This document shows positions 9,092-17,492 of a DNA stretch of 64,000 nucleotides, in pieces. A program made the position numbers and the translations under genes. Under the pieces are notes generated by a model. The model was not told the origin of the DNA and did not search any database. It saw nothing but the letters and a program-made list of their open reading frames with translations. The number at the start of each line of letters is the position of its first letter. The stretch's first letter is position 1. Source of the DNA: Bradyrhizobium sp. CCGB01 (GTDB taxonomy: Bacteria; Pseudomonadota; Alphaproteobacteria; Rhizobiales; Xanthobacteraceae); NCBI RefSeq assembly GCF_024199795.1, contig NZ_JANADK010000001.1:1488001-1552000 (forward strand), in the 5' to 3' direction.

Positions 9092-9343
9092 TTACAGCGT
9101 GGCCAGATCTTCGGGCACGTTGCCGAATTTGCGCAGCAGCGTGGCGTCGCCGAATTCGCCGGTCATGGGATCGCCGCTGCGGCTGAACGCAACCGCGCCG
9201 ATATGGCCGGCACCGTGCGCCAGGATCTCGGCGCGCCGCAACGCGGCCTCCGAGCTCTGGCATTCCTCCGCGGCGCCCGCGACCGGCGATCCGTCGGCAT
9301 CGATCAGGAAGGGCATTGCAACGTAGTAGGTCACATCCGACAT
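9092..9343 (-). CDS. Hypothetical 83-residue protein
   Basis: A small soluble protein beginning MSDVTYYVAMPFLIDADGSPVAG. It is mixed alpha/beta in character, with a central EAALRRAEILAHGAGHIGAVAFSRSGDP segment. On the minus strand a GGAG lies 8 bp before the ATG, and another small gene lies 21 bp upstream in the same orientation, so the pair is probably an operon. The sequence resembles proteins I recall only as hypothetical from Bradyrhizobium. No function is assigned. Confidence 0.7.
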   Translation of the reverse strand: MSDVTYYVAMPFLIDADGSPVAGAAEECQSSEAALRRAEILAHGAGHIGAVAFSRSGDPMTGEFGDATLLRKFGNVPEDLATL

Positions 9344-9364
9344 GGCGTTGCTCCGATGTTGAAC

Positions 9365-9583
9365 TCAGGCGGCGCTGCTGGTGCTCCGGATCTTGCTGCG
9401 CGAGGCCTCGGGAATGCAGCCGGCCGAAATCGCCGCCTGCAATTCTTCCAGCTCGGCTTCCAGATATTCGTTGGCCATGATCAGCGCCTTGATGGTGCTG
9501 CGCAGGTTGCCGTCGCACATCGCGATCGCCTGATCGCAGGCCTGTTCATAATGGCTGTTGTCGAGAAGGGCGGTTGCCGACAT
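9365..9583 (-). CDS. Hypothetical 72-residue helical protein
   Basis: A small acidic, almost entirely helical protein (MSATALLDNSHYEQACDQAI at the start, then CDGNLRSTIKALIMANEYLEAELEELQAAIS). A GAGGA sequence 8 bp before the ATG supports the start. It is the upstream member of a two-gene unit with the 83-residue protein. The Cys-x-Gly-Asn-Leu-Arg-Ser/Thr-Ile-x-Ala-Leu pattern followed by YLE recurs in rhizobial hypothetical proteins as I recall. The function is unknown. Confidence 0.7.
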   Translation of the reverse strand: MSATALLDNSHYEQACDQAIAMCDGNLRSTIKALIMANEYLEAELEELQAAISAGCIPEASRSKIRSTSSAA

Positions 9584-9712
9584 CTGCGTTTGTCCTCGGG
9601 GGTTCCTGGGTGTTTCCTGGCGCGCGTTGGGATGCCCGAATGTTCCTATTTTGTTCTTTTCGAGTCAAGCGGATTCGCGTGTGGCGAGCCGCCGCGAAAA
9701 GGGGCTCGCGGA

Positions 9713-9919
9713 TCAGGCGATGATGTCCGGCGTGATCTGGTCTTCGATGAACGCGATACGGTCGCGCAACAACAGCTTGCGTTTCTTCAACCGCTGTAAC
9801 CGCAACAGGTCGGGGGCGGGCGATTGATGCAACGCATCGATCGCCGCATCGAGATCTCGGTGTTCCTGCTGCAACCGGGTGAGCTCGGCTTCGAGCTCAC
9901 GCTCGTCTTCATTGGTCAT
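9713..9919 (-). CDS. YdcH-like DUF465 protein
   Basis: A 68-residue all-helical protein: MTNEDERELEAELTRLQQEH, then RDLDAAIDALHQSPAPDLLRLQRLKKRKLLLRDRIAFIEDQI. The pattern (heptad helix, D-A-I-D-A-L, then LKKRKLLLRDRI) is the DUF465/YdcH signature. The ATG at 9919 is preferred; a longer frame from 10006 would add 29 non-family residues. DUF465 proteins are short coiled-coil dimers of unknown function. A second member lies divergently at 10265, about 350 bp away. Confidence 0.85.
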   Translation of the reverse strand: MTNEDERELEAELTRLQQEHRDLDAAIDALHQSPAPDLLRLQRLKKRKLLLRDRIAFIEDQITPDIIA

Positions 9920-10264
9920 GTTTGCGGTGGCCGAAAACCGGATAGCGTGAGATTCAAGGCTGTGGATGCCTGTGGAAATTATCGTCCTTGCGCGGCGTGA
10001 TCGCAAGCGATCTGCGACCCTCGCGCGCCGATCTCCCGCAACATATTTCTGCGGGCCGCTGCGGCGCTTCGCGAGCGCATTGATATCATGGATTTTTCAG
10101 CCGCGGTTCCTTAGTTGCGCGTCATTACATTGGTCACGCTTCGTTACATATGAATTTTCAAAAATGACACTGCGACGACGGATATCCATCGACAGAACGA
10201 ATCGGTGATGTACACTTCGTCGTCCGGATCGAATCCAAGGTTACCCCTACCGAGGAGGTTTCGA
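9920..10264. other. 345-bp intergenic region between two divergent DUF465 genes
   Basis: No convincing gene is seen. It is noticeably more A/T-rich than its surroundings from about 10080 to 10230 (ATATTTCTGC, TTACATATGAATTTTCAAAAATG), as expected for a promoter region. It should hold the promoters of both DUF465 genes. I could not recognise a specific operator. Confidence 0.5.
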
Positions 10265-10447
10265 ATGACAATTCAGGCACATCTGGTTGAATTGGAGCGG
10301 AAGCACAAGACTCTCGAAAATGAATTACACGAAGCTCTTGTGCACCTTTCAACGGACGACCTGCAAATTGTTGAGTTGAAGCGACGGAAGTTGATGGTCA
10401 AGGACCAGATCGAGCGTCTGAAGCAAACCGGCGACACGCTCCACTAG
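10265..10447 (+). CDS. YdcH-like DUF465 protein
   Basis: A 60-residue helical protein, MTIQAHLVELERKHKTLENE at the start and IVELKRRKLMVKDQIERLKQ near the end, the DUF465 pattern. A perfect AGGAGG sits 7-8 bp before the ATG at 10265, which fixes the start and predicts strong expression. Tandem stop codons (TAG then TAA) end the frame. Codon and base usage are less GC-rich than in the surrounding genes. The 3' region continues into two strong hairpins. The function is unknown. Confidence 0.88.
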   Translation: MTIQAHLVELERKHKTLENELHEALVHLSTDDLQIVELKRRKLMVKDQIERLKQTGDTLH

Positions 10448-10487
10448 TAACCCCCGTAACAGTATAGAGTTGAACGTACCCTTTCAC

Positions 10488-10520
10488 GCAGGGGTGAGAG
10501 CTATTGCACTCATCCCCTGC
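10488..10520 (+). ncRNA. Strong hairpin in the 3' region of the DUF465 gene (possible small RNA)
   Basis: Arms 10488-10498 and 10509-10520 pair over 11 bp with one bulged A. It is not followed by T residues, but a true terminator lies 12 bp further on. Together they form a structured segment of about 110 nt after the DUF465 stop that could be a 3'-derived or separately transcribed small RNA. This is inference from structure only. Confidence 0.35.
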
Positions 10521-10531
10521 CGAAAGGTGCG

Positions 10532-10567
10532 CGCCGTGCAAAGCTATTTGCGCGGCGTGTTTTTTTG
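10532..10567 (+). terminator. Intrinsic terminator after the DUF465 gene
   Basis: 11-bp stem (10532-10542 with 10547-10557, one G-T pair), 4-nt loop GCTA, then TG followed by a run of seven T residues. It is one of the best Rho-independent terminators in the window. Confidence 0.9.
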
Positions 10568-10619
10568 TCCGGACGGGTTTTCCTGACGCACACCGGTAGC
10601 CGCTTCGCTCGAAATCGCG

Positions 10620-11723
10620 CTAGACGTTTGCGAGCTCGGCGACGTGATCCGCGATCGCGAGCGATGACGTCAGTCCCGGCGATTCGATCCCGAACAGGTT
10701 GATCAGGCCTTCGACGCCGTGATCGCGCGGGCCCTGCATCAGGAAATCCTGCGTGGCCACCGCCGGCGGCACGATCTTCGGGCGAATGCCCGAATAGCTC
10801 GGCATCAGCGCGCCGTCGGGCAGCGTCGGCCAGTATTTCCGGATCGCCGGATAGAAGCGCTCGGCGCGTGATGGATCGACCTCGTAATTGATCGTCTCGA
10901 TCCACTCGACGTCGGGGCCGAAGCGCGCCTGCCCCGCCATGTCCAGCGTCAGATGCACTCCGAGCCCGCCTGGCTCGGGCACCGGATAGATCAGGTGCGA
11001 GAACGGCGCCCTGGCATTGCAGCTGAAGTAGTTTCCCTTGGCGAGATAGGCCAGCGGAATCCGGTCCATCGGCATGCCGTCGATGTGGCGTGCGACACTT
11101 GTCGCCGAGAGCCCGGCGGCGTTGACGAGCAGGTCGCATTGCAGCGTCATTGGCGCTTCGCCGCCGGCCTCGATCTCGATCACGCCGCCGGCGGCCTTGG
11201 CGCGGAGCAGCGGGGTGTGAAACGCAAAGGCCGCGCCAGCCGCCTCCGCCTCGCCGCGCAGCGAGAGCATGTAGGCGTGGCTGTCGATGATGCCGGTCGA
11301 CGGCGACAGCAGCGCTGCATCGCAGGCGAGCGCCGGCTCCAGCGCGCGTGCGGCCTCGCCCGTGAGCAGCTGCATGTCGAGCACGCCGTTGGCCTCGGCA
11401 TGCGCCTTGATCGATTGCAGCTTCTCGGTCTCTTTCGCGCTGGTCGCGACGATCAGCTTACCGCAATTCTTGTGCGGGATGCCGCGCTCGCCGCAGTAGC
11501 GGTACAGCGCGTGCTTGCCGCTGACGCACATGCGTGCCATCCAGCTCCCGGCGCGGTAGTAGATCCCGGCATGGATCACCTCGCTGTTGCGCGAGGAGGT
11601 GATGGTGCCGATGGCCTCGGCTTCCTCGAGCACGATCACCTCGCGCCCGGCCTGGGCGAGCTTTCGAGCCACTGCGAGCCCGACCACGCCGGCTCCGATG
11701 ACGACGCAATCGACTTTATCCAT
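10620..11723 (-). CDS. FAD-dependent oxidoreductase, L-2-hydroxyglutarate dehydrogenase-like
   Basis: A 367-residue flavoprotein of the DAO family. The N-terminal dinucleotide fold is [27 protein letters not shown], followed by [14 protein letters not shown], a motif shared with LhgO/YgaF-type L-2-hydroxyglutarate oxidases, and GIRPKIV near the C-terminus (the second FAD contact). The ATG at 11723 is used because the preceding five residues of the longer frame add nothing to the fold. The substrate assignment comes from family resemblance and is not proven. The gene is divergent from the PAS-GGDEF-EAL gene. Confidence 0.82.
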   Translation of the reverse strand: MDKVDCVVIGAGVVGLAVARKLAQAGREVIVLEEAEAIGTITSSRNSEVIHAGIYYRAGSWMARMCVSGKHALYRYCGERGIPHKNCGKLIVATSAKETEKLQSIKAHAEANGVLDMQLLTGEAARALEPALACDAALLSPSTGIIDSHAYMLSLRGEAEAAGAAFAFHTPLLRAKAAGGVIEIEAGGEAPMTLQCDLLVNAAGLSATSVARHIDGMPMDRIPLAYLAKGNYFSCNARAPFSHLIYPVPEPGGLGVHLTLDMAGQARFGPDVEWIETINYEVDPSRAERFYPAIRKYWPTLPDGALMPSYSGIRPKIVPPAVATQDFLMQGPRDHGVEGLINLFGIESPGLTSSLAIADHVAELANV

Positions 11724-11925
11724 GGTTGTGCAATGCATCCGCTGAAAGCGCCGGTGGCGTCAGGCCTGAGAATGAGGGCGCGGGTCCGTTTTGCATTAAG
11801 GAAGCATTTATCATGTCAGGGCAATTGCCGTATTTGGCGCCACATTTTTCTGTTGCGCGTACAGGCGTTTACCCGATCCAAACCCGTGAAGCCAGACAAT
11901 CCGACGTTGAAATCGCGGGTGGCTG

Positions 11926-14613
11926 ATGGCTGAGAAGAACTGGCACGAGGGCAGCACGCTTCCGATTGCTGTGCAGGCCGTCGTGGGCCTGGGCAGCGCG
12001 GTCGCGCCTGCGCGCGCCTTTGCCCTCTCGGACGGTTTGGCCCCGCCGAGCTATCTCGGCACGCTCGATCCCAACGTGGTCTGGGAAGCCCTGATCGGCG
12101 GCATCGTCGTCTGTGCGTTCCTGGCCGCGATCGCGCTGTGGATCCATTCCTCGCTGCGCCGGACCAGGCGCTTGCAGTTGCGGCGCAACGCCTTCGTCTC
12201 CTCCGCCATGAACAATCTCAACCAGGGCGTGGTGATGACGGATGCGCAGCGGCGCATCATCTTCTGCAACGACCGTTATCTCGAGATCTACGGCCTGTCG
12301 CGGTCGGATCTGTGGACCGGCATGACCGGCTACGACGTCCTCAAGTTGCGGCGCGAGCGCGGGGTTCTCGGAGGCGTCTCCGACGAAGAGTTCTATGAGA
12401 AGGCGGCGAGTCCCAACGGTCTGATCACCGAGCTGCCTGATGACCGCGCCATCCTGGTGAAATATTACGTGCTGCCGAACGGCGGCTCGGTCGCGACGCA
12501 TCTGGACGTCAGCGAGCAGCGCAGGCTGTCGCGGCAGCTCGCCTCCACCAAGCAATTCCTGGAAACCGTGCTGGACAACGTGCCGGCCTGCGTCGCCGCG
12601 AAGAACATCGAGGACGGCCGTTACATCTTCGCCAACAGCGCCTACGAACGGTTCTGGGGGTTTTCGCGCGACCACGTCGTCGGCAAGAATGCGCGTGAGC
12701 TGTTCGCTCCGATCTCGGCGGCCAGCATCGAGGCGACCGATCGGGCGGCACTGAATTCGCCGGATGGCCAGTTCCGCAATGAATTCGAGGTCGACCGCGC
12801 CGGTGAGCGGCGCATGGTCGCCTCGATGCGGATCGTGGTCCGCAACGAGAGCAACAAGCCCGAATTCCTGATGCTCGTGTTCGAGGACATCACCGACCGC
12901 CGCTCGCTGTCGCAGGAGCTGGAGAGCACGAAGAAGTTCCTGGAGCTCGTGGTCGACAACATCCCCGTGGCGCTGATCGTGGAGGAGGTCAAGGACGGCC
13001 GCTATCTGCTCGCCAACCGCAGTGCGGAGACGATCCTCAACCGCCGGCGCGAAGAGGCCACGGGCCTGACCGCGTCCGACATCTTCAATCCCAAGGAAGC
13101 CAAGCTGATCATCGCGCGCGACGAGGCCGCGATCAAGAAGCGCGGGATGATCACCGAGGAGCACCCGATCTCCACCAAGGACGGCCTGCGGCTGTTCCTG
13201 ACCCGCCGCGCCACCGTGCTCAGCGATGCCGGCGAGCCGCAATATCTGATCAAGACCCACGAAGACGTCACCGACCGCCGGCAGACCGAGTCGCGCATGG
13301 CGCACATGGCCTATCACGATGGCCTCACCGATTTGCCGAACCGCGCCGCCTTCCTGCAGGCGCTGACCCAGATGATCGAGGCCTGCGAGGGGACCAGCGA
13401 GGAGTTCGCCGTCCTGTGCGTCGACCTCGACGGCCTCAAGGAGGTCAACGACGTCTTCGGCCATGCGCTCGGCGACAAGCTCCTGATCGAGGTGGCCAAG
13501 CGGCTCCAGGACTCCGCGCGCGGCGGCGTGGTGGCGCGCCTGTCCGGCGACGAGTTCGGCCTCATCATCGACGGCAAGCAGCCGGAGGCGGGTCTTGCGC
13601 TGGCGCAGCAAATCGGCGACGCCGTCGCCCAGGAATTCCAGATCGACGGCCGGGCGGTCCGCGCCGGCGTCACCACCGGCATGTCGATCTTCCCGCACAA
13701 TGGCACCGATGCCGCCTCGCTGCTCGCCAATGCCGGCGCGGCCCTGTTCCGCGCCAAGCAGAAGTCGCGCGGCACGATCAGCCTCTACCAGCCGGAGATG
13801 GACCAGCAGATCCGCGATCGCCGCGTGCTGCACCAGGACCTCTCGATGGCGATCAAGAACGGCGAGCTCTCGCTCGCCTTCCAGCCGCAGGGCGTCGCGG
13901 GCCACAGCGTCATGGAAAGCGACATCATCGGTTTCGAGGCGCTGGCGCGCTGGCAGCATCCGGTGCGCGGCCAGGTCTCCCCGGCCGAATTCATCCCGAT
14001 CGCGGAAGAGAGCGGCCTGATCGTCGAGATGGGCGAGTGGATCCTGCGCGAGGCCTGCCGAGAGGCGGCGTCCTGGCCGAAGCCGCTCCAGGTCGCGGTC
14101 AATCTGTCGCCGGCGCAGTTCATGCACGGCGACGTGGTCGGGCTGGTCCATTCAATCCTGATCGAGACGGGCCTCGCACCCGGCCGGCTCGAGCTGGAAA
14201 TCACCGAGGGCGTGCTGATCGAGGATTTCGATCGGGGCCTCGCACTGCTGCGCCGGCTGAAGGCGCTCGGCGTGCGCATCTCCATGGACGATTTCGGCAG
14301 CGGCTATTCCTCGCTGAGCTATCTCCAGGCGTTCCCGTTCGACAAGATCAAGATCGACCGCGCCTTCATCATCAATCTCGGCCGCAATCCGCAATCGGCG
14401 GCCATCGTGCGCGCCGTGATCGATCTCGGCCATGGCCTCGAAATGTCGATCATCGCCGAGGGCGTCGAGACCCTCGACCAGCTCGCCTTCCTTGCCAAGG
14501 AGGGCTGCGACGGCGTGCAGGGCTACCTGCTCGGCAAGCCGCTGCCGATCGGGAAATATGCCGGCCTCGTCGGCCGCGCCGAGACCTTGGAGCTTGCGCT
14601 CAAGACCGGCTAG
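11926..14613 (+). CDS. PAS-GGDEF-EAL bifunctional c-di-GMP protein
   Basis: 895 residues. An N-terminal membrane segment (about residues 47-68, WEALIGGIVVCAFLAAIALW) is followed by about three PAS-type sensor regions (residues 85-195, 205-325 and 333-450), each linked by a RRxLSxxL-type helix. The GGDEF domain has SGDEF in place of GGDEF and no RxxD at the I-site position. The EAL domain has the catalytic set: EALARW, NLSPAQF, ELEITEGV, MDDFGSGYSSL, KIKIDRAF, AEGVET and QGYLLGKP. It should be an active phosphodiesterase; cyclase activity is possible but would lack product inhibition. The stop codon lies inside a dispersed repeat (14611-14713). Confidence 0.92.
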   Translation: MAEKNWHEGSTLPIAVQAVVGLGSAVAPARAFALSDGLAPPSYLGTLDPNVVWEALIGGIVVCAFLAAIALWIHSSLRRTRRLQLRRNAFVSSAMNNLNQGVVMTDAQRRIIFCNDRYLEIYGLSRSDLWTGMTGYDVLKLRRERGVLGGVSDEEFYEKAASPNGLITELPDDRAILVKYYVLPNGGSVATHLDVSEQRRLSRQLASTKQFLETVLDNVPACVAAKNIEDGRYIFANSAYERFWGFSRDHVVGKNARELFAPISAASIEATDRAALNSPDGQFRNEFEVDRAGERRMVASMRIVVRNESNKPEFLMLVFEDITDRRSLSQELESTKKFLELVVDNIPVALIVEEVKDGRYLLANRSAETILNRRREEATGLTASDIFNPKEAKLIIARDEAAIKKRGMITEEHPISTKDGLRLFLTRRATVLSDAGEPQYLIKTHEDVTDRRQTESRMAHMAYHDGLTDLPNRAAFLQALTQMIEACEGTSEEFAVLCVDLDGLKEVNDVFGHALGDKLLIEVAKRLQDSARGGVVARLSGDEFGLIIDGKQPEAGLALAQQIGDAVAQEFQIDGRAVRAGVTTGMSIFPHNGTDAASLLANAGAALFRAKQKSRGTISLYQPEMDQQIRDRRVLHQDLSMAIKNGELSLAFQPQGVAGHSVMESDIIGFEALARWQHPVRGQVSPAEFIPIAEESGLIVEMGEWILREACREAASWPKPLQVAVNLSPAQFMHGDVVGLVHSILIETGLAPGRLELEITEGVLIEDFDRGLALLRRLKALGVRISMDDFGSGYSSLSYLQAFPFDKIKIDRAFIINLGRNPQSAAIVRAVIDLGHGLEMSIIAEGVETLDQLAFLAKEGCDGVQGYLLGKPLPIGKYAGLVGRAETLELALKTG

Positions 14614-14713
14614 AGCGTCTTCGAGCCAAGCGGATCCCGGGTCGCGTAAAGAAAACGCGTCAAAACATAATCTGGCGCTCCGTTCCGATTTCATCGGAAC
14701 GGAAATGGCTCTA
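14611..14713. repeat. Dispersed palindromic repeat A (TAGAGC...GCTCTA)
   Basis: Ends in a 6-bp terminal inverted repeat (TAGAGC / GCTCTA) and contains a perfect 10-bp hairpin, CCGTTCCGAT with ATCGGAACGG (14680-14702). I recall very similar elements as frequent intergenic repeats in Bradyrhizobium genomes. It provides the stop codon of the upstream EAL gene and contains an ATG (14705) that should not be taken as the next gene's start. Confidence 0.75.
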
Positions 14714-14749
14714 GTGATGGCGAGCGCTCAGCTCCCATTCGACGGATTC

Positions 14750-16201
14750 ATGGCGGATTACGACCTTGCGATCATCGGCGGCGGCCTGAACGGTGTCAGC
14801 CTCGCCCGCGATGCGGCCGGCCGCGGCCTGCGCGTCATCCTGTTGGAGCAGGGCGATCTCGGCGGCGCCGCCTCGTCGGCGACGCCGCGGCTGATCCATG
14901 GCGATCTCTCGGTGCTGGAGCGCCGCGGTTTCTGGCGGGTGCGCCGGGCTTTGGCCGAGCGCCGGACCTGGCTTGCCATCGCGCCGCATCTGGTCCGGCC
15001 GATGCGCTTCGTGATCCCGGCCCATTCCGAGGAGCGCCCGCCCTGGCTGCTGCGCGCCGGGCTCTATGTCTATGACAGCCTGACGAACCGCAGCGGCTTG
15101 CCGGGATCGACCACGCTCGACATCACGCATCATCCGGTCGGCAACGCATTGAAACGGCCATTCGGCACGGCTTTCGAATATTCGGACTGCGTCGTCGACG
15201 ATTCCCGCCTGGTGGTGCTCACGGCGCTGGATGCCGCCGAGCGTGGCGCGACGATCCGGACCGGGGCTCGCTGTGTCCGCGCCGATCGAACCGACACCTG
15301 GCGCCTCGCGGTGGTCGATCGCGGCCATCGCCGCGCGATCACGGCCCGGTCGCTCGCCAACACCACCGGCGGCTGGACCTCGATGGTCGCGGAGACCGTG
15401 CTGCGGCAGCCGCAGCCCGCCATGGCGGCGATGCAGATGAGCCAGATCATCGTGCCCAGGCTGTTCGAGTCCGACAACGTCTACGTCTTCCAGAACAGCG
15501 ATGGCCGACTGATCTTCGCGAGCCCTCTTGAGCGTGATTTCACGCTGATCGGCACGGTCACGCGCGACTTCACCGGCGATCCCGCGATCGTCGCGATGCG
15601 AGGGGATGATGTCAGCTATCTCTGCGAGGCGGCCAGCCGTTACTTCCGCGAGCGCGTTGCGCCGACCGACGTGGTGCGCGCGGTCTCCGGCGTCAACCTG
15701 ACGCCGGCGTCCGCGCGGCGGCGTGACGGCACGGCGCTGTTCCACGCGCGCCGGCGCAAGGCGCCGCTGATCACGATGTTCGGCGGCGACGTCACCACCT
15801 CGCGCCTGCGCGCGGAGCGGGCCGTGACGCGGCTGACGCCGTTCTATCCGATGTCGCCGCGCTGGACCGCCGGCGCCGCGCTGCCCGGCGGCGATTTTGC
15901 CTGGGATCGTTTCGACACCGAAGTCGACCTCGCACGCGACCGCTGGCGCTTCCTCTCGGAGCCGCAGGCCCAGCGCCTGGTCGCGGCCTATGGCTCGCGA
16001 TTGCCGGCGGTGCTGGGCGAGGCGAAGACGCGCGAAGAGCTCGGCCCCGCCTTCGGCCCCGAACTGACTGGCGCCGAGGTGCGCTATCTCATGACCCACG
16101 AATGGGCGCGCTTCCCCGAGGACATCCTGTGGCGCCGCTCCAAGCTCGGCCTGACCATGCCGGCCGCCGATCGTGACGCGCTGGCGGCATTCATGGCGTA
16201 G
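14750..16201 (+). CDS. FAD-dependent glycerol-3-phosphate dehydrogenase-like protein
   Basis: 483 residues, a GlpD-type flavoprotein. The start at 14750 gives MADYDLAIIGGGLNGVSLAR, the standard beginning of GlpD; alternative ATGs at 14705 and 14717 lie in or beside a dispersed repeat. Motifs include GDLGGAASSATPRLIHG (the SS.. substrate-loop equivalent of GlpD), the second FAD site around LANTTGGWTS, and MFGGDVTTSRLRAERA. GlpD oxidises glycerol 3-phosphate at the inner face of the membrane and passes electrons to quinone. No glpK or glpR is near; the next genes encode an ABC importer, so the in-vivo substrate may be a related polyol phosphate. Confidence 0.85.
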   Translation: MADYDLAIIGGGLNGVSLARDAAGRGLRVILLEQGDLGGAASSATPRLIHGDLSVLERRGFWRVRRALAERRTWLAIAPHLVRPMRFVIPAHSEERPPWLLRAGLYVYDSLTNRSGLPGSTTLDITHHPVGNALKRPFGTAFEYSDCVVDDSRLVVLTALDAAERGATIRTGARCVRADRTDTWRLAVVDRGHRRAITARSLANTTGGWTSMVAETVLRQPQPAMAAMQMSQIIVPRLFESDNVYVFQNSDGRLIFASPLERDFTLIGTVTRDFTGDPAIVAMRGDDVSYLCEAASRYFRERVAPTDVVRAVSGVNLTPASARRRDGTALFHARRRKAPLITMFGGDVTTSRLRAERAVTRLTPFYPMSPRWTAGAALPGGDFAWDRFDTEVDLARDRWRFLSEPQAQRLVAAYGSRLPAVLGEAKTREELGPAFGPELTGAEVRYLMTHEWARFPEDILWRRSKLGLTMPAADRDALAAFMA

Positions 16202-16230
16202 CCCGGACTACGCTGGCGCTCCATCCGGGC
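16201..16230. repeat. Short dispersed palindromic repeat B (GCCCGGA...TCCGGGC)
   Basis: A 7-bp inverted repeat with 16 bp between the arms, directly after the dehydrogenase stop codon. It resembles the GTAGCCCGGAT...ATCCGGG intergenic repeats I recall from Rhizobiales. It may act as a weak terminator. Confidence 0.5.
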
Positions 16231-16319
16231 CACAGACTGCAATGTAAGTTATTGCCGGACCGGTTGAGCAAACGCCGATCGGCCGCTAGCGTGCGGCGGA
16301 ATCGGGGTTGGCAGGGACC

Positions 16320-17492
16320 ATGACGGACGAATTGCCCAGAACAGACGCCGCGGCGAAAGCGGCCGGCGGAGATGCGCCCCCTGTGGCGGGTCAGCCGCTG
16401 CTGCGCATCGAGGGCGTCGCCAAGACCTTTGGGACGTTCCGGGCCGTGGACGGCGTGTCGCTCGACATCAAGGCCGGCGAGTTCTTCGCGCTGCTCGGGC
16501 CCAGCGGCTGCGGCAAGACCACGTTGCTGCGCATGCTCGCCGGCTTCGAGGCGCCGGACGAGGGGCGCATCCTGCTCGGGGATAAGGACATCGCGCAGGC
16601 GCTGCCGCATGAGCGGCCGATCAACATGATGTTCCAGAACTACGCGCTGTTTCCGCATCTGTCGGTGCGCGACAACATCGCCTTCGGCCTGAAGCGCGCC
16701 GGCATGGCGCGTGCAGAGATCGCGACGCGCGTCGCGGAGATGATCGCGCTCGTGAAGCTCGAGGGACTGGAGAAGCGCAAGCCCGACCAGCTGTCCGGCG
16801 GCCAGCGCCAGCGCGTGGCGCTGGCCCGCGCGCTGGCGCGCCGGCCGCAGTTACTGCTGCTCGACGAGCCGCTCGCGGCGCTCGACAAGAAGCTGCGCGA
16901 GAGCACGCAAGGCGAGCTGATGGAATTGCAGCGCCGGCTCGGCATGACCTTCATCATCGTCACCCACGACCAGGAGGAGGCGATGACGATGGCGAGCCGG
17001 ATCGGCGTGATGAGGGACGGCAAGCTTGTCCAGGTTGCGCCCCCGCGCGAGCTCTACGAGGCGCCGCGCTCGCGCTGGATCGCGGAGTTCGTCGGCGACG
17101 TCAATCTGTTCGACGGCGAGTCCAGATTGCGCGACGGTCACCGCCTCGTCATTGGCACGCGTGATGCAGGTGCATTGGTGGTGGCCGAGCCGCGCGAGCC
17201 ACTTGGCGCAGGAAAATTTTCGATCGCGATCCGTCCCGAAAAGGTCAAGCTGTCGCGCCGCGGCCCGGTGAGCGAGGCCGGTCGTGAAACCGCGATCAAT
17301 ACGCTCGACGGCGTGATCGCGGACATCTGCTATCTCGGCGGCACCACCACCTACAAGGTGAAGCTCGATACGGGCGGGATGATACAGGCTTCCGTCGCCA
17401 ACAGCGCGCGCCTCGACGTCGACGCCTACAGCCTGAACCAGCGCGTCGTCGCCTGGTTCACGCCTGACGACTGCGTGGTGCTGCCGTCATGA
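16320..17492 (+). CDS. Polyamine-type ABC transporter ATP-binding protein
   Basis: 390 residues, PotA/PotG class. Walker A is GPSGCGKTT, the Q-loop is in MMFQNYALFPHL, the signature is LSGGQRQRVALARAL, Walker B is LLLLDEPLAALD and the switch His is in VTHDQEEAM. The C-terminal 120 residues form a TOBE domain (RPEKVKLSRRG, LGGTTTYKVKLDTGG). The ATG at 16320 is preferred to a TTG at 16308. The stop overlaps the first permease start by 4 bp. Substrates of this class are polyamines or related organic cations or osmolytes; no binding protein is encoded nearby to narrow this down. Confidence 0.9.
   Translation: MTDELPRTDAAAKAAGGDAPPVAGQPLLRIEGVAKTFGTFRAVDGVSLDIKAGEFFALLGPSGCGKTTLLRMLAGFEAPDEGRILLGDKDIAQALPHERPINMMFQNYALFPHLSVRDNIAFGLKRAGMARAEIATRVAEMIALVKLEGLEKRKPDQLSGGQRQRVALARALARRPQLLLLDEPLAALDKKLRESTQGELMELQRRLGMTFIIVTHDQEEAMTMASRIGVMRDGKLVQVAPPRELYEAPRSRWIAEFVGDVNLFDGESRLRDGHRLVIGTRDAGALVVAEPREPLGAGKFSIAIRPEKVKLSRRGPVSEAGRETAINTLDGVIADICYLGGTTTYKVKLDTGGMIQASVANSARLDVDAYSLNQRVVAWFTPDDCVVLPS

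Noticed and set aside
11869..14151. 760-codon open frame on the minus strand opposite the PAS-GGDEF-EAL gene
   Set aside because: It mirrors the codon periodicity of the sense gene, has Arg/Asp/His-rich composition with no domain, and the sense gene has full catalytic motifs. It is a GC-bias shadow.
14432..14749. Start of the GlpD-like gene upstream of 14750
   Set aside because: The region overlaps the EAL gene and a dispersed repeat; the family N-terminus MADYDLAIIGGG begins at 14750.
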